Below, piece after piece: positions 36,745-49,487 of a DNA stretch of 64,000 nt; within the stretch, counting starts at the first letter, position 1; each line of letters opens with the position of its first letter. This DNA is from Cycas panzhihuaensis (lineage: Eukaryota > Cycadophyta), in NCBI GenBank assembly GCA_023213395.1, contig CM041465.1, forward strand, positions 179,187,741 to 179,251,740, written 5' to 3'. The notes under the pieces were generated by a model. That model saw only the letters and a list, made by a program, of their open reading frames with translations, did no database searches and was not told where the DNA came from. The position numbers and the translations under genes were made by a program.

Positions 36745-38521
36745 TATTGCAGCTTATATATTGCGCACTTATATTGTATTCCATTTTTTGCATTCGCTCT
36801 TTATCGGCTTTGTATTATTTTGGTTTTATAGAAGTTTGAAAAATAAATTTGTTATATTTTTTTAAAAATCCGGTCTTAAAGGTATTAAGTTCTGTTTTTA
36901 ACTCGACGAGCGAGTTCACCCTCTTGGCATCGGAGGTTTCCGTTATCTGACTGGTCTTGGGTTCAATCCCAGCTCAGTCCCTCTTCAGACCCGATTTTAA
37001 AGAAGTTTATCAATTTTAAACCTTATTTTTTTTAAATTTTATTTTTCCATAGTGTTATTGGCGTTTTTTTGGCCATAACTTTTCTTTGGCTCATCGGTTT
37101 CAGACGAAACCTATGCCAATAGATCACAAATTTTTCGTAGATTGATTTCGACTAGTCATAAGACAAATTTGGTGCCCATTTGATCTCGTTTCGACCTTTT
37201 TAACATTGGACTTTCGAAATTTCAGCATTTTTTGCATTTTTAACAAAATCGGTTTTAGAACTGGCTGTCATTTACTTTTGGTAAACTGTTTTGTATCTGA
37301 ATTTTTTCTATAGTGATCTACGTCATATAGACTCTAATACCCATCTTTTACTTTAATTTTTTGACTTCATTTTTACTAATATTTTAATCGCTAAAATAAG
37401 AAAATTAGTTGTTTTTGCCTGTTTCTTGAACATTCTCCATAAAGACACTTGTCACATTTTTCACTATAACTTTTATAATTTTTATCAGATTTCATTTCCG
37501 TCAGCTTTGTTGGGAAGCTGACTCATTTCTCTTCACTGTGATATATTTTTTCATATATTTTGACATATTTTGCTTATATTTCAAATCAGCTAAAGTTGAG
37601 GTATTTTATTGGCCTAAATCTGTTGTTTCTTACACTTGTTTAATATATTCTTTCAACATTTTTAATTGGCAGAATATTAATTACTTCATCAATAATATTT
37701 AATCATTTTTTAAACTTTTCTAAGGATTAATTAGTATTTTTATGCAATTTTTGCCTACCCTGCTCCTGTTAGGCTCCATAAGGAGGTCCTTTCCTTTGCC
37801 TCATTCAAAACGTGATTTATTGGTATCCATTTTCAAAACCATCTATTTTATTGGATTCACATTTCAGCAATCTACATATTGATAAAATTTTAAGCTATTC
37901 TGACCTCATTCAATATAGTTTTCAATCTGTTAAAGTTGAGTATATATATTCATCCTAACAAGCTTGTCTTCTTTCAAAATTGTAAAGAAAACTCTAGTTC
38001 ATATTTCCTTGTTTACTCAAGTTTCTGCTTGATCTTTCTACAATCACTTTACATTATTTTTGAACTAGCATTTGTTTATAAGGCAATACATAAAAGTTGT
38101 TCTTAAAAGAAGTTTTTTTTTACATTGAAGATTTATTATTCATTTAAGAAATTGGCATCTGTTTGAAAACTATCTATTCTCAAAAGTTTATTTTTAAATC
38201 TTGCATAAGTGAAAAGTTTTGAGCATCATTACTTCCTGTTTGATTGTTTTACTTTAAAAGTGTATCAAAGTTCTTCTTCATTATTGGAAAATATCATCCT
38301 TCTTGCACTTATAAAAGGAAAATTGCATTTCTTTTCAAAGGCATCTTATATTTGTTTGAAGGACATTATATTTTTTTTGAAAAAAAGCAAAAAGAGTCTT
38401 TGTAAAAGTTTTCATTTCATCTTGCTTAGAAGCATTTTATTTTTTCAAAGGAATTTATCTTTTTCTAAGCAAGACCACATTGCTAAATAGATTAGTTTTC
38501 ACATTAAATAAGATAATCCCG
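36745..38521 (+). other. Copia-1 middle leader, no gene
   Basis: T-rich, without recognisable coding sequence. The part around 37070-37260 (ggcataact-like, catttgatctcgttt) resembles the style of long leaders in plant LTR elements. A tRNA-like T-arm near 36955 was considered and rejected. Confidence 0.5.
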
Positions 38522-38970
38522 AATTGAACCACACTTTTTACCAGCCTTGCAAGGGGAACGGTTAGGACCCCTGAAGTTACCACCCCGCACACGCTAATCG
38601 GCCTACTCATATTGGATGAGGACAGCCATTAGCTATCAGGTGTATACGGTGGCAGGCTGAGGTGCAGAACCTTTTCTTTTTATGGTGTTTGGAGACCAAG
38701 GCTAGACCTGGAGAGGGTGAGTGCCTTTGGTTCAAGAACCTTCACCGCTAGATCTGTCGTTAGGCATAAATCCGGCGCAGGTGGACCAACAATTCAGGGG
38801 GGTGTCAAAACCTTCTTAGCAGCCCACGTACTGAGGTATATAGAGCCTAGCGCTCAGTACCGGTATAACGGGTCCCTGTTTTGCCATCGTAAGCGGGCGC
38901 CATTGATGAATAACAGCAGAAGGTTTCCCAGGAGAAACATAAACTTAGAGCCTAGTAGCCTTTCAGGTCC
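38522..38970 (+). other. Conserved pre-gag leader block of Copia-1
   Basis: GC-richer than its surroundings and collinear with 6796-7260 of the much older element A. It lies directly before gag. It contains a 101-codon open frame (38717-39022), but element A has no counterpart frame, so conservation is not at protein level. The likely role is a structured RNA signal (inference). Confidence 0.75.
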
Positions 38971-39109
38971 TAGTTCATTTGTTCAAACTTTTGAAAACCT
39001 TGGGATATATATTTGGAAATAAGTTCTTTCATTTAAGTTCTTTCAATTTTTTACATTCAAATATATTTTGCTATTGCATTTATCATATTTTATACAACTT
39101 TAATTTAAA

Positions 39110-42100
39110 ATGACATCTAGTTTTGGGAATATGATTATTCCTAAATTTGATGGAAATATTTTTCTTAACTGGAGTAGGAGGATGAGGCCCATCCTCATAG
39201 CAAATGAAATGTGGGATATAGTGAGAAATGGTTACAATGACTTAGGATCAAATCCAACCGATAATCGAGAAAGCTACATACAAAGAAAATATCAAAAGAT
39301 AATGAAGCCTTCGCCCTTATGTTTTGCGCTCTGGAAGACCATGTTTTCCCCCGCGGTAGTGAATCCATTAAGTCCAAAGAGGCTTGGGATACTTTACAGC
39401 TTATATACGAAGGGGCCGTGTCCTCTAAACTACAAAACTTAAGAAGTAAGTTCGAAAATTTACGTATGATGCCTCATGAATCAATAACTGAATTTATGAC
39501 CAAGATTCAAGACATAGTTACCAAATGAGGTCCCTTGGGGATACCTTAACCGAACAAAGAGTTGTTGAACGAATCCTTCATGTGTAGAGCCGTTAGACGC
39601 TGAGATGGTAGCTACAAGTATTAGTGTATCTAAAGACCTAAGTACACTTAAAATAGAACAACTTCTCGCTATGCTCATGTCCATAGAAGAGCAACAAGCT
39701 GCCAACGAAACCTTAGAACATGCCTTTGCTACAAAGGCCAACATTCAATCTAATCCTCAAGATGGCACTTCAAAACAAAATGAATCTCCTCTAAGGCGAA
39801 AAGATGAAAACCCTAGAAATGAACCTAGACAAAATCCTCCACGATACCAAGCTCCTCATAATAGACAAGGACGACCCCCACAACATGAAAATTCTCCAAG
39901 ACATTCGAACACTCAAAGAAACCCTAACCAACGAAGACAAGTTGAAAATCATTCTTGCTGTCCACATTGTCATGGGAACCCACAACCTTCTAGAACACCT
40001 CAAAACTATCGTGATCAACCAAGAAATAATCATACTCAATTCTGTGAGGAAAGGGGGAGACCTTTCAACCTTGATCACTCTCCACCAAGGAATCAAAATC
40101 TTAATTATGGAAAAAGAGATCAACTATATTGCACTTATTGTCGTAGAAATGGTCACACTGAAGATAAGTGTTTTTCCAAACATGGACCACCCTCTAGAGG
40201 ACATGTGTCAAATACATCAGAATCTAAAATTAATAATAGGTTATTTCTATCTAGTTTTTCAAACCAGGAAGAAGAGGATGATAGTTGGTACATTGATTCT
40301 GGTTGTTCCACCCACATGACCCATAAAGAACAATTATTTCAAACTTTGGATACAAATAAGAAAGGGTCTATTATGTTTGGAGACAACACTTCTCACCAAT
40401 CGATTGGAAAAGGTAACATTGCCTTATTGACTGATAGTGGTGAATACAAATATTTAAATGATGTTCTATACGTCCCTGCTTTAAGGAAAAACTTACTATC
40501 GGTAGGACAGATGATGGGACAAGACTATAAAATAATTTTTGACAACGGCGAATGTGTCATTAAAGACAAATGACAAAATGAAGCGATTGTTGCTAGGGGT
40601 ATCATGACTAAAGATCGTTTATTTAAACTTACTATCACCCCCTCAGAAACATATGCCCTTAGAACCATAACTACTATGGATAGTGACCTATGGCATCGAC
40701 ATTTCGGTCACCTTAATTATACAAGTTTAGCCCTTATGAAAAGATTAGATATGGTTAATGGCTTACCCCCTATTCATGTTAACAAAGAGTTGTGTGAGGG
40801 ATGCCTTCTTAGAAAACACCATAGAGAAATTTTTCCAGACTTTAGCCATCGGGCATCTACCCCTCTTCAACTCATCTACACAGATATTTGTGGTCCAATG
40901 ACCACTCCCTCCTTGGCAGGTGCCAAATATTTCCTTACATTTATTGATGACTTTACAAGAAAGACTTGGGTGTTCTTTCTCAAATACAAATCTGATGCTT
41001 TTGACCACTTTGTTGACTTCAAAACCTTCGTTGAGCGACAAAGTGGATATCATATCCTCTCCTTAAGATCAGATAATGGGGGAGAATTTACCTCTAATAT
41101 CTTCAAGGATTACTGTATCCAACATGGGATTAGGCGACAACATACCAACCCCTACACCCCACAACAAAATGGTGTAGCTGAAAGGAAAAATAGAACTATC
41201 GTAGAAATGGCACGTTGTATGCTTAAAGATAAAAACTTAGGCCATGAATTTTAACAAGGCACCATACCAGTCTACTTACTTAATCGATGTTCCACAAAAG
41301 TCATAGGGGAAGACACCAGAAGAAGCATGGACAGGTTATAAACCTAGTATCCGACACCTTAAGGTATTTGGCTGTTTAGCCTATGCCCATGTCCCTGACC
41401 AAAGAAGAACCAAATTAGATGATCATAGTGTAAAATGTATCTTTATTGGATATAGTGAATCATCAAAATCTTACAAAGTTTATGATCCCAAATCCCAAAA
41501 AGTTATACTGAGTAGGGATGTCAAATTTTAAGAAGACACCTACTATCAAAATAATCACAAACAACAAAATGACATTACTATTAAGTTTAATGCATCAAAT
41601 ACATCCAAATATGTGCCACCTATGTGGAGAAATTCTCCAGAAACTACTAGGAAAACAACATCACCTCAACCACCATCACAACCGCTATCCAAATGGGTTC
41701 AACGCAATCATGACTTAGGAAATATATTAGATAACAATCGAAGATCTACACGTTCACACAAAGTTAACTTTGCTCTAATGAGTAAGTTACTTGAAAGTCA
41801 TGAGCCTCAAACCTTTGGTGAGGCTAATCAACATGAGTGCTGGCAAAAAGCCATGCAAGAGGAATATAAATCTATCGTTAAAAATGATACTTGGGAACTT
41901 GTAGACTTACCACCAAGAAAGAAAGCCATTGGAACCAAATGGGTTTATAAGACTAAGTTCCACTCTGATGGATCAATTGATAAATATAAAGCTCGTTTAG
42001 TTGCCAAAGGATATGCCCAAAAAGAAGGCATAGACTATACTAAAACGTTTGCCCCAGTTGCTAGAATGGAATCAGTTCGCATGATAATAAGTTTAGCCGC

Positions 42101-43300
42101 CCAAATGGGTTGGCCTGTTTATCAAATGGACGTAAAAAGTGCTTTTTTAAATGGTTATATCTAAGAAGATATCTATGTCTCTCAACCCCTCAGTTTTAAA
42201 GTCAGGGGGGAAGAAAACAAAGTGTATAAGTTAAAGAAAGCGTTATATGGTCTAAAACAAGCACCTAGGGCTTGGTATTCCCGTATAGACACATATCTTA
42301 AAGATCAAGGGTTTGAAAGATCTCAAGTAGATCCAAACCTATACACCAAAATTAAAGGAAATTCGATATTGATCGTAGGACTTTACGTAGACGACTTAAT
42401 TTATACCGGAAATGACTCCCAATTTTTAAGTCAATTTAAAGAAGCTATGTATAAGGAATTCGAAATGACAGACTTAGGTCTTATGCACTACTTCTTAGGA
42501 TTGGAAGTGTGGAAAGATAAACAAGGAATATTTATATCTCAACGTAAATATATATTAGACCTTCTATAAAGATTTAATATGACAAACTATAAACCATTAT
42601 CAATACCAGCAGAAATTGGAATTAAACTCTCTAAGACAGATGACTCAACCTCAGTTGATCCCACTCACTATAGACAACTGATTGGTAGCCTACTTTATTT
42701 AACCTCTACTCGACCTGATATAACATACTCTGTAAGTGTTGTATCTAGATTTATGCAGGATCTAAAGACATCCCATTGGCAAGCTGCTAAAAGAATCCTT
42801 AGATACCTTAAAAGGACTTCAGACTTTGGACTATACTACAAACCTACATCCGAGTTTGCTTAAAGTTACACAGTTGATTAGGTGGTGATATTGATGATAG
42901 AAAATCTACTTACGGTTATGCATTTAGTATGGGATCACAGCAGAGCTTGGAGTACAAAGAAACAAAATACCGCTTCCTTATCCACAAGCGAGAATATAAA
43001 GTCGCGATCTAGGAGCCCGTGAATCAATCAGTTAAGAAGACTCTTACAAGATTTTCAAATTAAACAAGAAGGCCCCACTAAAATTTGGTGTGATAATCGA
43101 GCTATTCAAATGACAAAAATCCAAAGATTCCACGGTAAAACAAAGCACATTGAAACTCAATACCACTTCATTCGGAACTTGTACAAGCGTAAGAGATAGA
43201 GTTGACTTATCAGAATATCAAGATCAAACAATGGATATTTTACAAAGGCCTTGGGAAAAATCAAGTTTGAAAAGTTCAGAGATGATTTAGGAGTCATACA
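39110..43300 (+). pseudogene. Copia-1 gag-pol (broken)
   Basis: Gag starts MTSSFGNMIIPKFDG at 39110, shifts frame near 39300 and stops at 39528. The rest of gag (39605 on) has the zinc knuckle CTYCRRNGHTEDKC (about 40130-40170) and protease YIDSGCSTHMT (about 40290). Integrase (40604-41254) has HRHFGH...CEGC, catalytic Asp in YTDICGPM, Asp in RSDNGGEF and Glu in QQNGVAERKNR. After a frame change near 41260-41300 come GYKPSIRHLKVFGC and [26 protein letters not shown], active site YVDD (about 42394) and FEMTDLG. RNase H (42863-43200) is the most decayed. In-frame stops lie near 40571, 41252, 41529, 42162, 42567 and 42861; several fit CAA-to-TAA. All catalytic residues visible in protease, integrase and RT are intact. 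Confidence 0.9.
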
Positions 43301-43320
43301 CATTGGGCTTATGGGGAGAA

Positions 43321-43649
43321 TGTTGGGAATAATCCCAATGTTTGTGCACTAGCGCCTGTGGCCCCTCAAAGCCACCTTTGAGGGCCCCTAGGGCACCTTG
43401 AGCCGCTCAATAGCGGACCGACCCAGGTCATGTGAGGTACGTATCAACTTATTTATTTTTATATTTTTTCAAACTAACCTTATTTGTTGTGCAGCTAGGG
43501 TGATGGCGCCCGACGCCTCCCCGAATTCTCTATATAAGGGTTGGGAATACCTCCCTGGTGTTTATTAACACCGCCACTCTTTCGGAAATTGTCGTTGTAC
43601 TCAAGATGAAAGTGTCGTGATGTCCTGCTCTGCTCCTCCGGCTCCATCA
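43321..43649 (+). repeat. Copia-1 3' LTR
   Basis: Direct copy of 35274-35609 with the same TATA box at 43531-43540. It is followed by the TSD cattc. Confidence 0.95.
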
Positions 43650-43920
43650 CATTCAAACTTATTATTTAAAAAATATTGACTGATCTTAGAATACTAAGCT
43701 CTTGGAGCCTATTATAAGCTATACAAATCTTTCTTTAATTGACATACAAGTTGTTCTCTATATCTTTCTATATATCTATGTGGATACTCCATATAAACCT
43801 CCTCCTTAAGATCTCTATTTAGGAAGGCACTCCTAGCATCAAGTTGGTGGAGCTATTATCATCACAGGTCTAATCATCATTATCTTTGCTACTAGAATGA
43901 ATGTCCCCTAGTAATTATCA
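43650..43920 (-). pseudogene. Array unit 3, right part (RT fingers)
   Basis: Continues unit 3 from attcaaacttattattta; matches 32826-33110 of unit 2. Similarity ends near gtcccctagtaatta at about 43919, which marks the end of the array. Confidence 0.8.
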
Positions 43921-46019
43921 GACCATTTTCTTACCATTCTAAAAAGAGGAGTTTTTAAAATTTTTAAGTTTATGTACAAGGATATGAATACAATGAGGGG
44001 GTAGTAGTTATAGGATAGTTGGGTTCTTGGTACTCTAATTGTAAATTGTTATATATAAGTGTCTAAGTTTATCAAATAAGATTAAGTTTATTGTAGGGCT
44101 TAAAGATTCATAAGTATTATTTTCAATATGGGAGGTTTTAATGTGGGAAGCATTGACACATGTAAGAAGAGCTGATGAAGGGAGTTCCAATGCAAGGGAA
44201 AGAAATGGAATAACTTATATTCTTGTAACTTATGTTCCCACAACTAAAGTTCCTATAGATAACTAAGAGTGTGTGTTCAAAGTAATTTTTAAGTGATTAG
44301 TACGAAAGTCACTTGCTAGAAAGCTAAAATAAAATAGTGGGTCCTACTTTGTAACTTTTAAGTGATTTATGGAAAGTGATTCATAGGAAATAAATATCTA
44401 TTATCAAGCCTACAAAATGTTCTCCCATAAAATCACTCTAGCTTGAAGACACGTTTCAAAAATGCTCATCTCATATGAAGTTATTTTGCAAGAAAAACAC
44501 ATATTAGAGAAGGAAATGGATACTATAATAAACCATTCTAGCAATCCACTTTTCCCCAATGCAAGGAGGACTCTTCATTAAGTTTGATCACTAAAGTAGG
44601 AACCAAAAAATACCTTCAATATGGGAAGTTACATGTAATACAGAAAATTAAAATGTTTGTGACAATTAAACATTAAGGTTTTCTTTAAAAATAGTTTTGT
44701 AGATAATTTAGGATGGTTACACATAACTAATACTATAAAATACATCACAAGGAGGAGGAAAGATAGGGGGGTAAGAGGACACCCAATTTGGTTAGTTTAG
44801 TATACCTAGTAACAACTGAGATTTCTACTTTTATTCTTCTTTAATTTGATCTTTCTAGGGTTTCTTCAAAATTTGTATAGCTTATGGCTTTTAAGTTTCT
44901 ATCTACAAGCAGTATGCATGTCATTGCCTCTAAAGGATAAAACCCCATAGTCAATCTGGGGTATTTCATAGCTTTAAACTCTTTATGTTGTATATATAGC
45001 TTATTGTATTCTATATAAAATAGTTTTAAGTTATTAATTTTCTATTAAGTAAAACATAATTATACTTAGTTTACCCAACTATCATATTTAACTTTAGGAA
45101 ACCTAATTTTCTCTTTCTTAGTCTACTCAAATTTGGTGCTATCCAACTAGTTTACTAATATAGTAAAAATCTCATACTATGTATGTGATCCTTTGAAGTC
45201 AGATTTGATTTTGGTCCTAGGTATACTTCTCTTCATTCTTTATTTTCTGTTTTCATCACTTTAAAAAATAGAAAAGTATACAAAAATATAAAGAATCCAA
45301 AATAACATATTTAATCATAATGTTATATTATTATTGTATATATTAAATTTTTTGAGCCAAAAGTAAAGAACAAACTGGAGTAAATCATTCTATAGTTATA
45401 CCCCAATAGTTATGTCTAATGATCATTGAATAATTATAAACCACTTAAATAATAAATTGGGGAGGGCATAACTTCAGAGGTCAATAAATTTGGTGACCAT
45501 ATTAAGGATGATCATCTCCATATCATTTCTATTCTAGTTTTTCATTTATTATAGGAGTCAAGCTTACATTTTATGAAATTAGATAGAAAGCTAAATAGGA
45601 CTTATACCTATTCTCTTAAGGCTTAAGGAGTTAACAAAAATCTTAAGATTCATCCTTAAAAGAAAAACTATTTCCATTGATTTCTTATGTAAAAGGGAAT
45701 TAAAGAGGGGCTAAATTTTTAAGAAGCCTCGGCATCACTTTAACTCTAGCCTTTCCAACTATAACACAACAACTAAATCCACCATAAAATCTACTTCTTT
45801 GGGTGTAATGTAGTCCACTTAACTTGCAAGGGCAATAGATTCCAATCTCATATAAAGCTTTAGAGGCCTGCCCCAAACTCAATGGGGATAGGTCAATGAC
45901 AATAGAATAATATATTGAGAATTTCTTAATGATATGCATGACATTTAATATAATTGATGTGAATATTATAATTAGGTTATTTATCCACTCATTGATTAAT
46001 AATACAATTACATGGTTTT
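43921..46019. other. AT-rich sequence of unknown origin
   Basis: No LTR pair, TSD or protein motif was recognised. It may be the 5' part (LTR or leader) of the gag-like relic that follows. The 79-codon minus-strand frame at 45700-45939 resembles no known family. Confidence 0.4.
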
Positions 46020-46471
46020 ATACCTTGCCTAATTCTATTATTAGTATTTGGGATGAACTGATGTTATAGTTTAAGAATAAATATAGTAGTAGGAAAACAC
46101 TAGTGATTTTGACAATAGAGCTTTCAATCATGTAGAAAGATGCCATGAAAACAATCACTAATTATGTAGAGAGATTTGAAGACATTGAAGTAGATACTCT
46201 AATTGTGAATAAGCCTTCATGTTTTATCCTATAAAAATGGTTTCTTAATGGATTAGATTATGAAATAAGAATGATGATAGTCTTGAAAGATCCTACTAAT
46301 TACCAACACATGAAGACTCTTATATTGTACTTGGGGTCTCTCATAGATCATTGGGGAAGGTCTTTAATTCCTATAAATTAGAATCCAAAGAAGGAAATAT
46401 TTCTTTCTTAATCTCAACAAAATAAACCAGGTACTTAAGCTACCATAAGGAAGTTACATGATGAAGTTAAG
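46020..46471 (+). pseudogene. Gag-like relic, split by element G
   Basis: A broken + strand frame has a gypsy-type gag pattern: W-D-E-L, FKNKYSS, then TNYVERFEDIEVDTL, FLNGLDYEIRMMIVLKDP. It ends at ttaag (46467-46471), the left TSD of element G, and the sequence resumes at 49493. The assignment rests on pattern only. Confidence 0.4.
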
Positions 46472-46781
46472 TGTTAGAAATCATAAATATATAGATCATT
46501 TATGTACATAATAAGCACAAAATGAACAAGCACATAGTAAAATTATTATGGAAAATTTTGTAATAAAAACCCACCATAGAATATATCAATTACATTGATA
46601 TAAAATTCATAAAGTAAAATGGACTTTAGATCCCTTTAAATAGATCCATAAGTGCCTCACATATTACATATGTATTACATCTATTAGCCTATAATAATAT
46701 TATTATATCATGATAATATTTGCATAATAATGTGCCACATTGACATTAGTTAGGTTAAGTAGATAACATGCCTCTCTAATG
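46472..46781 (-). repeat. Element G 3' LTR (left)
   Basis: Starts tgttagaaatcataaat on the + strand and ends cctctctaatg; collinear with 49165-49487. CT-rich sequence (tcctccctt) follows at once, which is the purine tract on the minus strand. Confidence 0.8.
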
Positions 46782-46849
46782 TCCTCCCTTAATGTGAATG
46801 TAGGGTCTTGAAGTCTTCCCAAGGGTTGGACTAACCTTTATCTTTATCC

Positions 46850-48786
46850 TTGTTAATAGATACCCTAGTAAGAATAACTTCACTATATCCTAAATTTACA
46901 TGAATCTTAATGAAGTGGTCTTTAGTAAGAGCTTTAGTGAATACGTCTGCAAGTTATTCTTCGCTTAGATAAAACCCAACCTATAACTTCCATTATCTGA
47001 TCTACTTACAAATATAATGGTGTTGAATCTTGATATGCTTTATACGTGCATGAAATTCTAGATTCTTTAAAAAATCAAATAACACTCTAATTATGAGTGT
47101 ATATAATAAGTATATCAAAAGATATTCTAAGAGTATTTAAAAGTCCTTACAACCATACAACTTCCCCTACATTGATACTTGATACTTGGTACTTAGCCTT
47201 TGCAGAAGATAATACTATAGTGGATTACTTTAACCCATTGCCAATACCCAAAATGAATCCTATTGTTGATTTTCTATTTTTTGTATATCCATCCCAATCT
47301 ACATCAGTATACCCATATAAGTTTGCCTCTCCACCATGAAGGTATTCAAGGCCAAGTTTAAGTGTGCCCTTAGCATACTTTAGAATCCTCTTTATAATAA
47401 CCTAATGAGGTTCTTAGGGATTCTACATGTAATGAGATACCAATCTAATAGCATAAGAAATATCAAGGCTAGCATGAGTTAAGTAAATTAAACTCTATAC
47501 CAATTATTAATACAAGTCCTATCTACAACTGGCTTATTTATATCCTTCAAAAGCTTTATGCCCTCTATACATGGTGCCTTCACTAGTTTGTAATCCTTCA
47601 TCTTGAATCTCTTAAGTAAGCTTTTAGCATACCATAATTGTAATATTATAATGTGATAATCCATCTACTTAATCTCAATACCAAAGAAGTAATAAAGATG
47701 AATGAGATTTTTCATATCAAAAGTATATCCCAAGTAGGACTTTATAACTATAATAGTCTTATTACAACTGTTTATAACAACAAGGTTATTAATATATAAT
47801 ACAATAATAACTATTACAATTCCTTTATTTCAAATATAAAAACTTGACTCCAAATATGTTGTTATAAAACCATCTTCCTTCAATCTAGTATCAATCTTAT
47901 CATACAAAGTACATGCCACTTGTTTCATGCCATAAAGATATTTTTTAAAGGGGTATACTAAATGCTCCTAACATTCCTTTATGAAACTAAGAAGTTGAGC
48001 TATGTAGATCTCTTCTTTCAAGTCTTTGTTAAGGAATGTTGACTTCATACCCATTTAATATAACTCCCAACTATATGTATCTATTAAAGCAATGATCAAT
48101 TAGACAATTGACATCTTAGAGATTGGTGCAAATGTCTCATCATAATTAATTCTTTCTTTTTGTTTAAAATTTTATACAACAAATCTAGCCTTGTACTTAT
48201 CTACCTCTCTATTGGAGTGATACTTGACCTTATAGATGCACTTATAACTAACTAGGCTCTTGGATGGAGATAAAAGAACCAAATCCTACATATCATTCTT
48301 CATGATCAAATTATACTTATCCTCTATTGTATCTCTCCATTGTAGATCTTCTTTCTCTTCCTCATAAGAAATAGGATCACTAAAATTATTAGTGTCCACC
48401 ACCAAAGTTTAATTAGCATATTGACTACTTATTCTTTTACCATCTTTAAGATCTTTAACCATCATATCAGAATCCTCAATAGTCATCTTAGCCCATAATA
48501 GAACATAGGGTGTTGTCCATGGCTTGACCAACAATAGCTCCTCATCATTACTCCCACTAAGTCCTACTTTTATTTTTGACATAATATTAGGTTCATGAAT
48601 CTCTATACCTATTGAAGCATGACTTAAAAAGGGAAGAAGTGGAGGATAAAATCTATTTTCAGATGACCTCTTAGTATGATACGTCATTGACTCATCAAAT
48701 TTAACATAATATATATGTACCCACTTGAAATAACAACTTGTTATATCACTATTAAATGATATCAAGGATAGCTCAATGTATATCAA
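46850..48786 (-). pseudogene. Element G RT-RNase H remnant
   Basis: Minus-strand motifs: ELADVFTKALTKDHF-like C-terminus (about 46900-46945), RNase H stretch LYGYTDVDWDGYTKNRKST (about 47270-47325), RT palm and fingers at about 47600-48290. A 125-codon open piece at 48409-48786 corresponds to the integrase-RT spacer. Stops interrupt the domains. Confidence 0.75.
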
Positions 48787-49164
48787 AAAATGACTTTAAT
48801 ATCAATTTGATCTTAATGGTGATTCGATATATTAAGGGTGTCTCAATATAAAGTAAATATAAATATTAATATATCAATTCAACCTTATGCAATATGACAT
48901 TGATATATCAAAAGGCAAAAAATAATGTTGAAATACCTTCATAAGCTGTAAATATAATAATAAAACCATGTGAACCTAAAAAATAGATAATAAAAGACAT
49001 CAAAAGACTTTATTTGATTATTGTACCTTATGGCTATTCTTTCTACTATTAGAGAAGATGATCCTCAATGAAGGGTTAAGTCAACATAACCTGGCAACTT
49101 GTGATCTAAAAAAAACTCTACATAGTGTATGTCTACTTATGCACAATTATCTATTTTGATACTA

Positions 49165-49487
49165 TATTAGAAATCACAAATATATAGATCATTTATATAC
49201 ACAATAATCATAAAATAAATAAGTACATAATAGAATTGATATAAAAAATCTTACAGTAAAAATCCACCATAGAATATATCGATTACATTGATACAAAATT
49301 TGTAAAGTGTAATGGACTTTAGATCCTTTTAAATAGATCCATAAGTGCCTCATATATTACATACATATTACATTCATTGGCCCACAATAATATTATTACA
49401 CCATATTATTATATCATTATAATATTTGCATAATAATATGCTACATCAATATTGGTCAAGTTAAGTGGATAACATGCCTCTCTAACA
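49165..49487 (-). repeat. Element G 5' LTR (right)
   Basis: Starts tattagaaatcacaaat and ends cctctctaaca, followed by TSD ttaag. Confidence 0.8.

Larger units (their letters stand above)
35274..43649 (+). mobile_element. Copia-1: 8.4-kb Ty1/Copia element inserted in array unit 3
   Basis: LTRs 35274-35609 and 43321-43649 start tgttggg and end tcca-tca. Perfect TSD cattc at 35269-35273 and 43650-43654; removing the element and one TSD rejoins ggtgaccattcaaactt, as in units 1 and 2. Primer site tggtatcagagc at 35612, purine tract atggggagaa at 43311-43320. The LTRs differ by roughly a dozen substitutions and a few indels in about 330 bp, so it is the youngest LTR element with both ends in the window. 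The leader before gag is unusually long (3.5 kb) and internally repeated. Gag-pol is recognisable end to end but broken. Confidence 0.95.
17605..43920 (-). repeat. Tandem array of Copia pol fragments (about 2.45-kb unit, 2.6 units)
   Basis: Three head-to-tail antisense copies of the same Copia segment. On the + strand each unit runs RNase H tail, RT, integrase C-terminal part, then directly into the next unit. The landmark cctatragtcac occurs at about 17727, 31711 and 34169. After subtracting the gypsy insertion the spacing is about 2.43 kb, and between units 2 and 3 about 2.46 kb. Units 1 and 3 are split by later insertions (19411-30969 and 35274-43654), and unit 3 stops near 43920. Normal elements would have an LTR after RNase H; here the next unit's integrase follows instead, so this is a tandem amplification and not separate elements. 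Confidence 0.8.
46472..49487 (-). mobile_element. Element G: 3.0-kb deletion-derivative Copia element
   Basis: LTRs 46472-46781 and 49165-49487 with a perfect TSD ttaag (46467-46471 and 49488-49492). The interior is antisense and holds only the RT-RNase H part of pol plus its upstream spacer; gag, protease and most of integrase are missing. The minus-strand primer site would be next to 49165 but is eroded. Confidence 0.85.

Noticed and set aside
36890-36990. tRNA-like stretch with gggttcaatcccag and a tggcatcggagg A-box-like motif in the Copia-1 leader
   Set aside because: The T-arm would have a short stem and a 6-nt loop, no acceptor stem or anticodon arm can be drawn, and the A-box match is loose. 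Not called as a tRNA or SINE.
38717-39022. 101-codon frame in the conserved pre-gag block
   Set aside because: The homologous block in element A has no matching frame, so conservation is not explained by this protein.
45700-45939. 79-codon minus-strand frame
   Set aside because: No family resemblance and no neighbouring signals; left unannotated as a gene.
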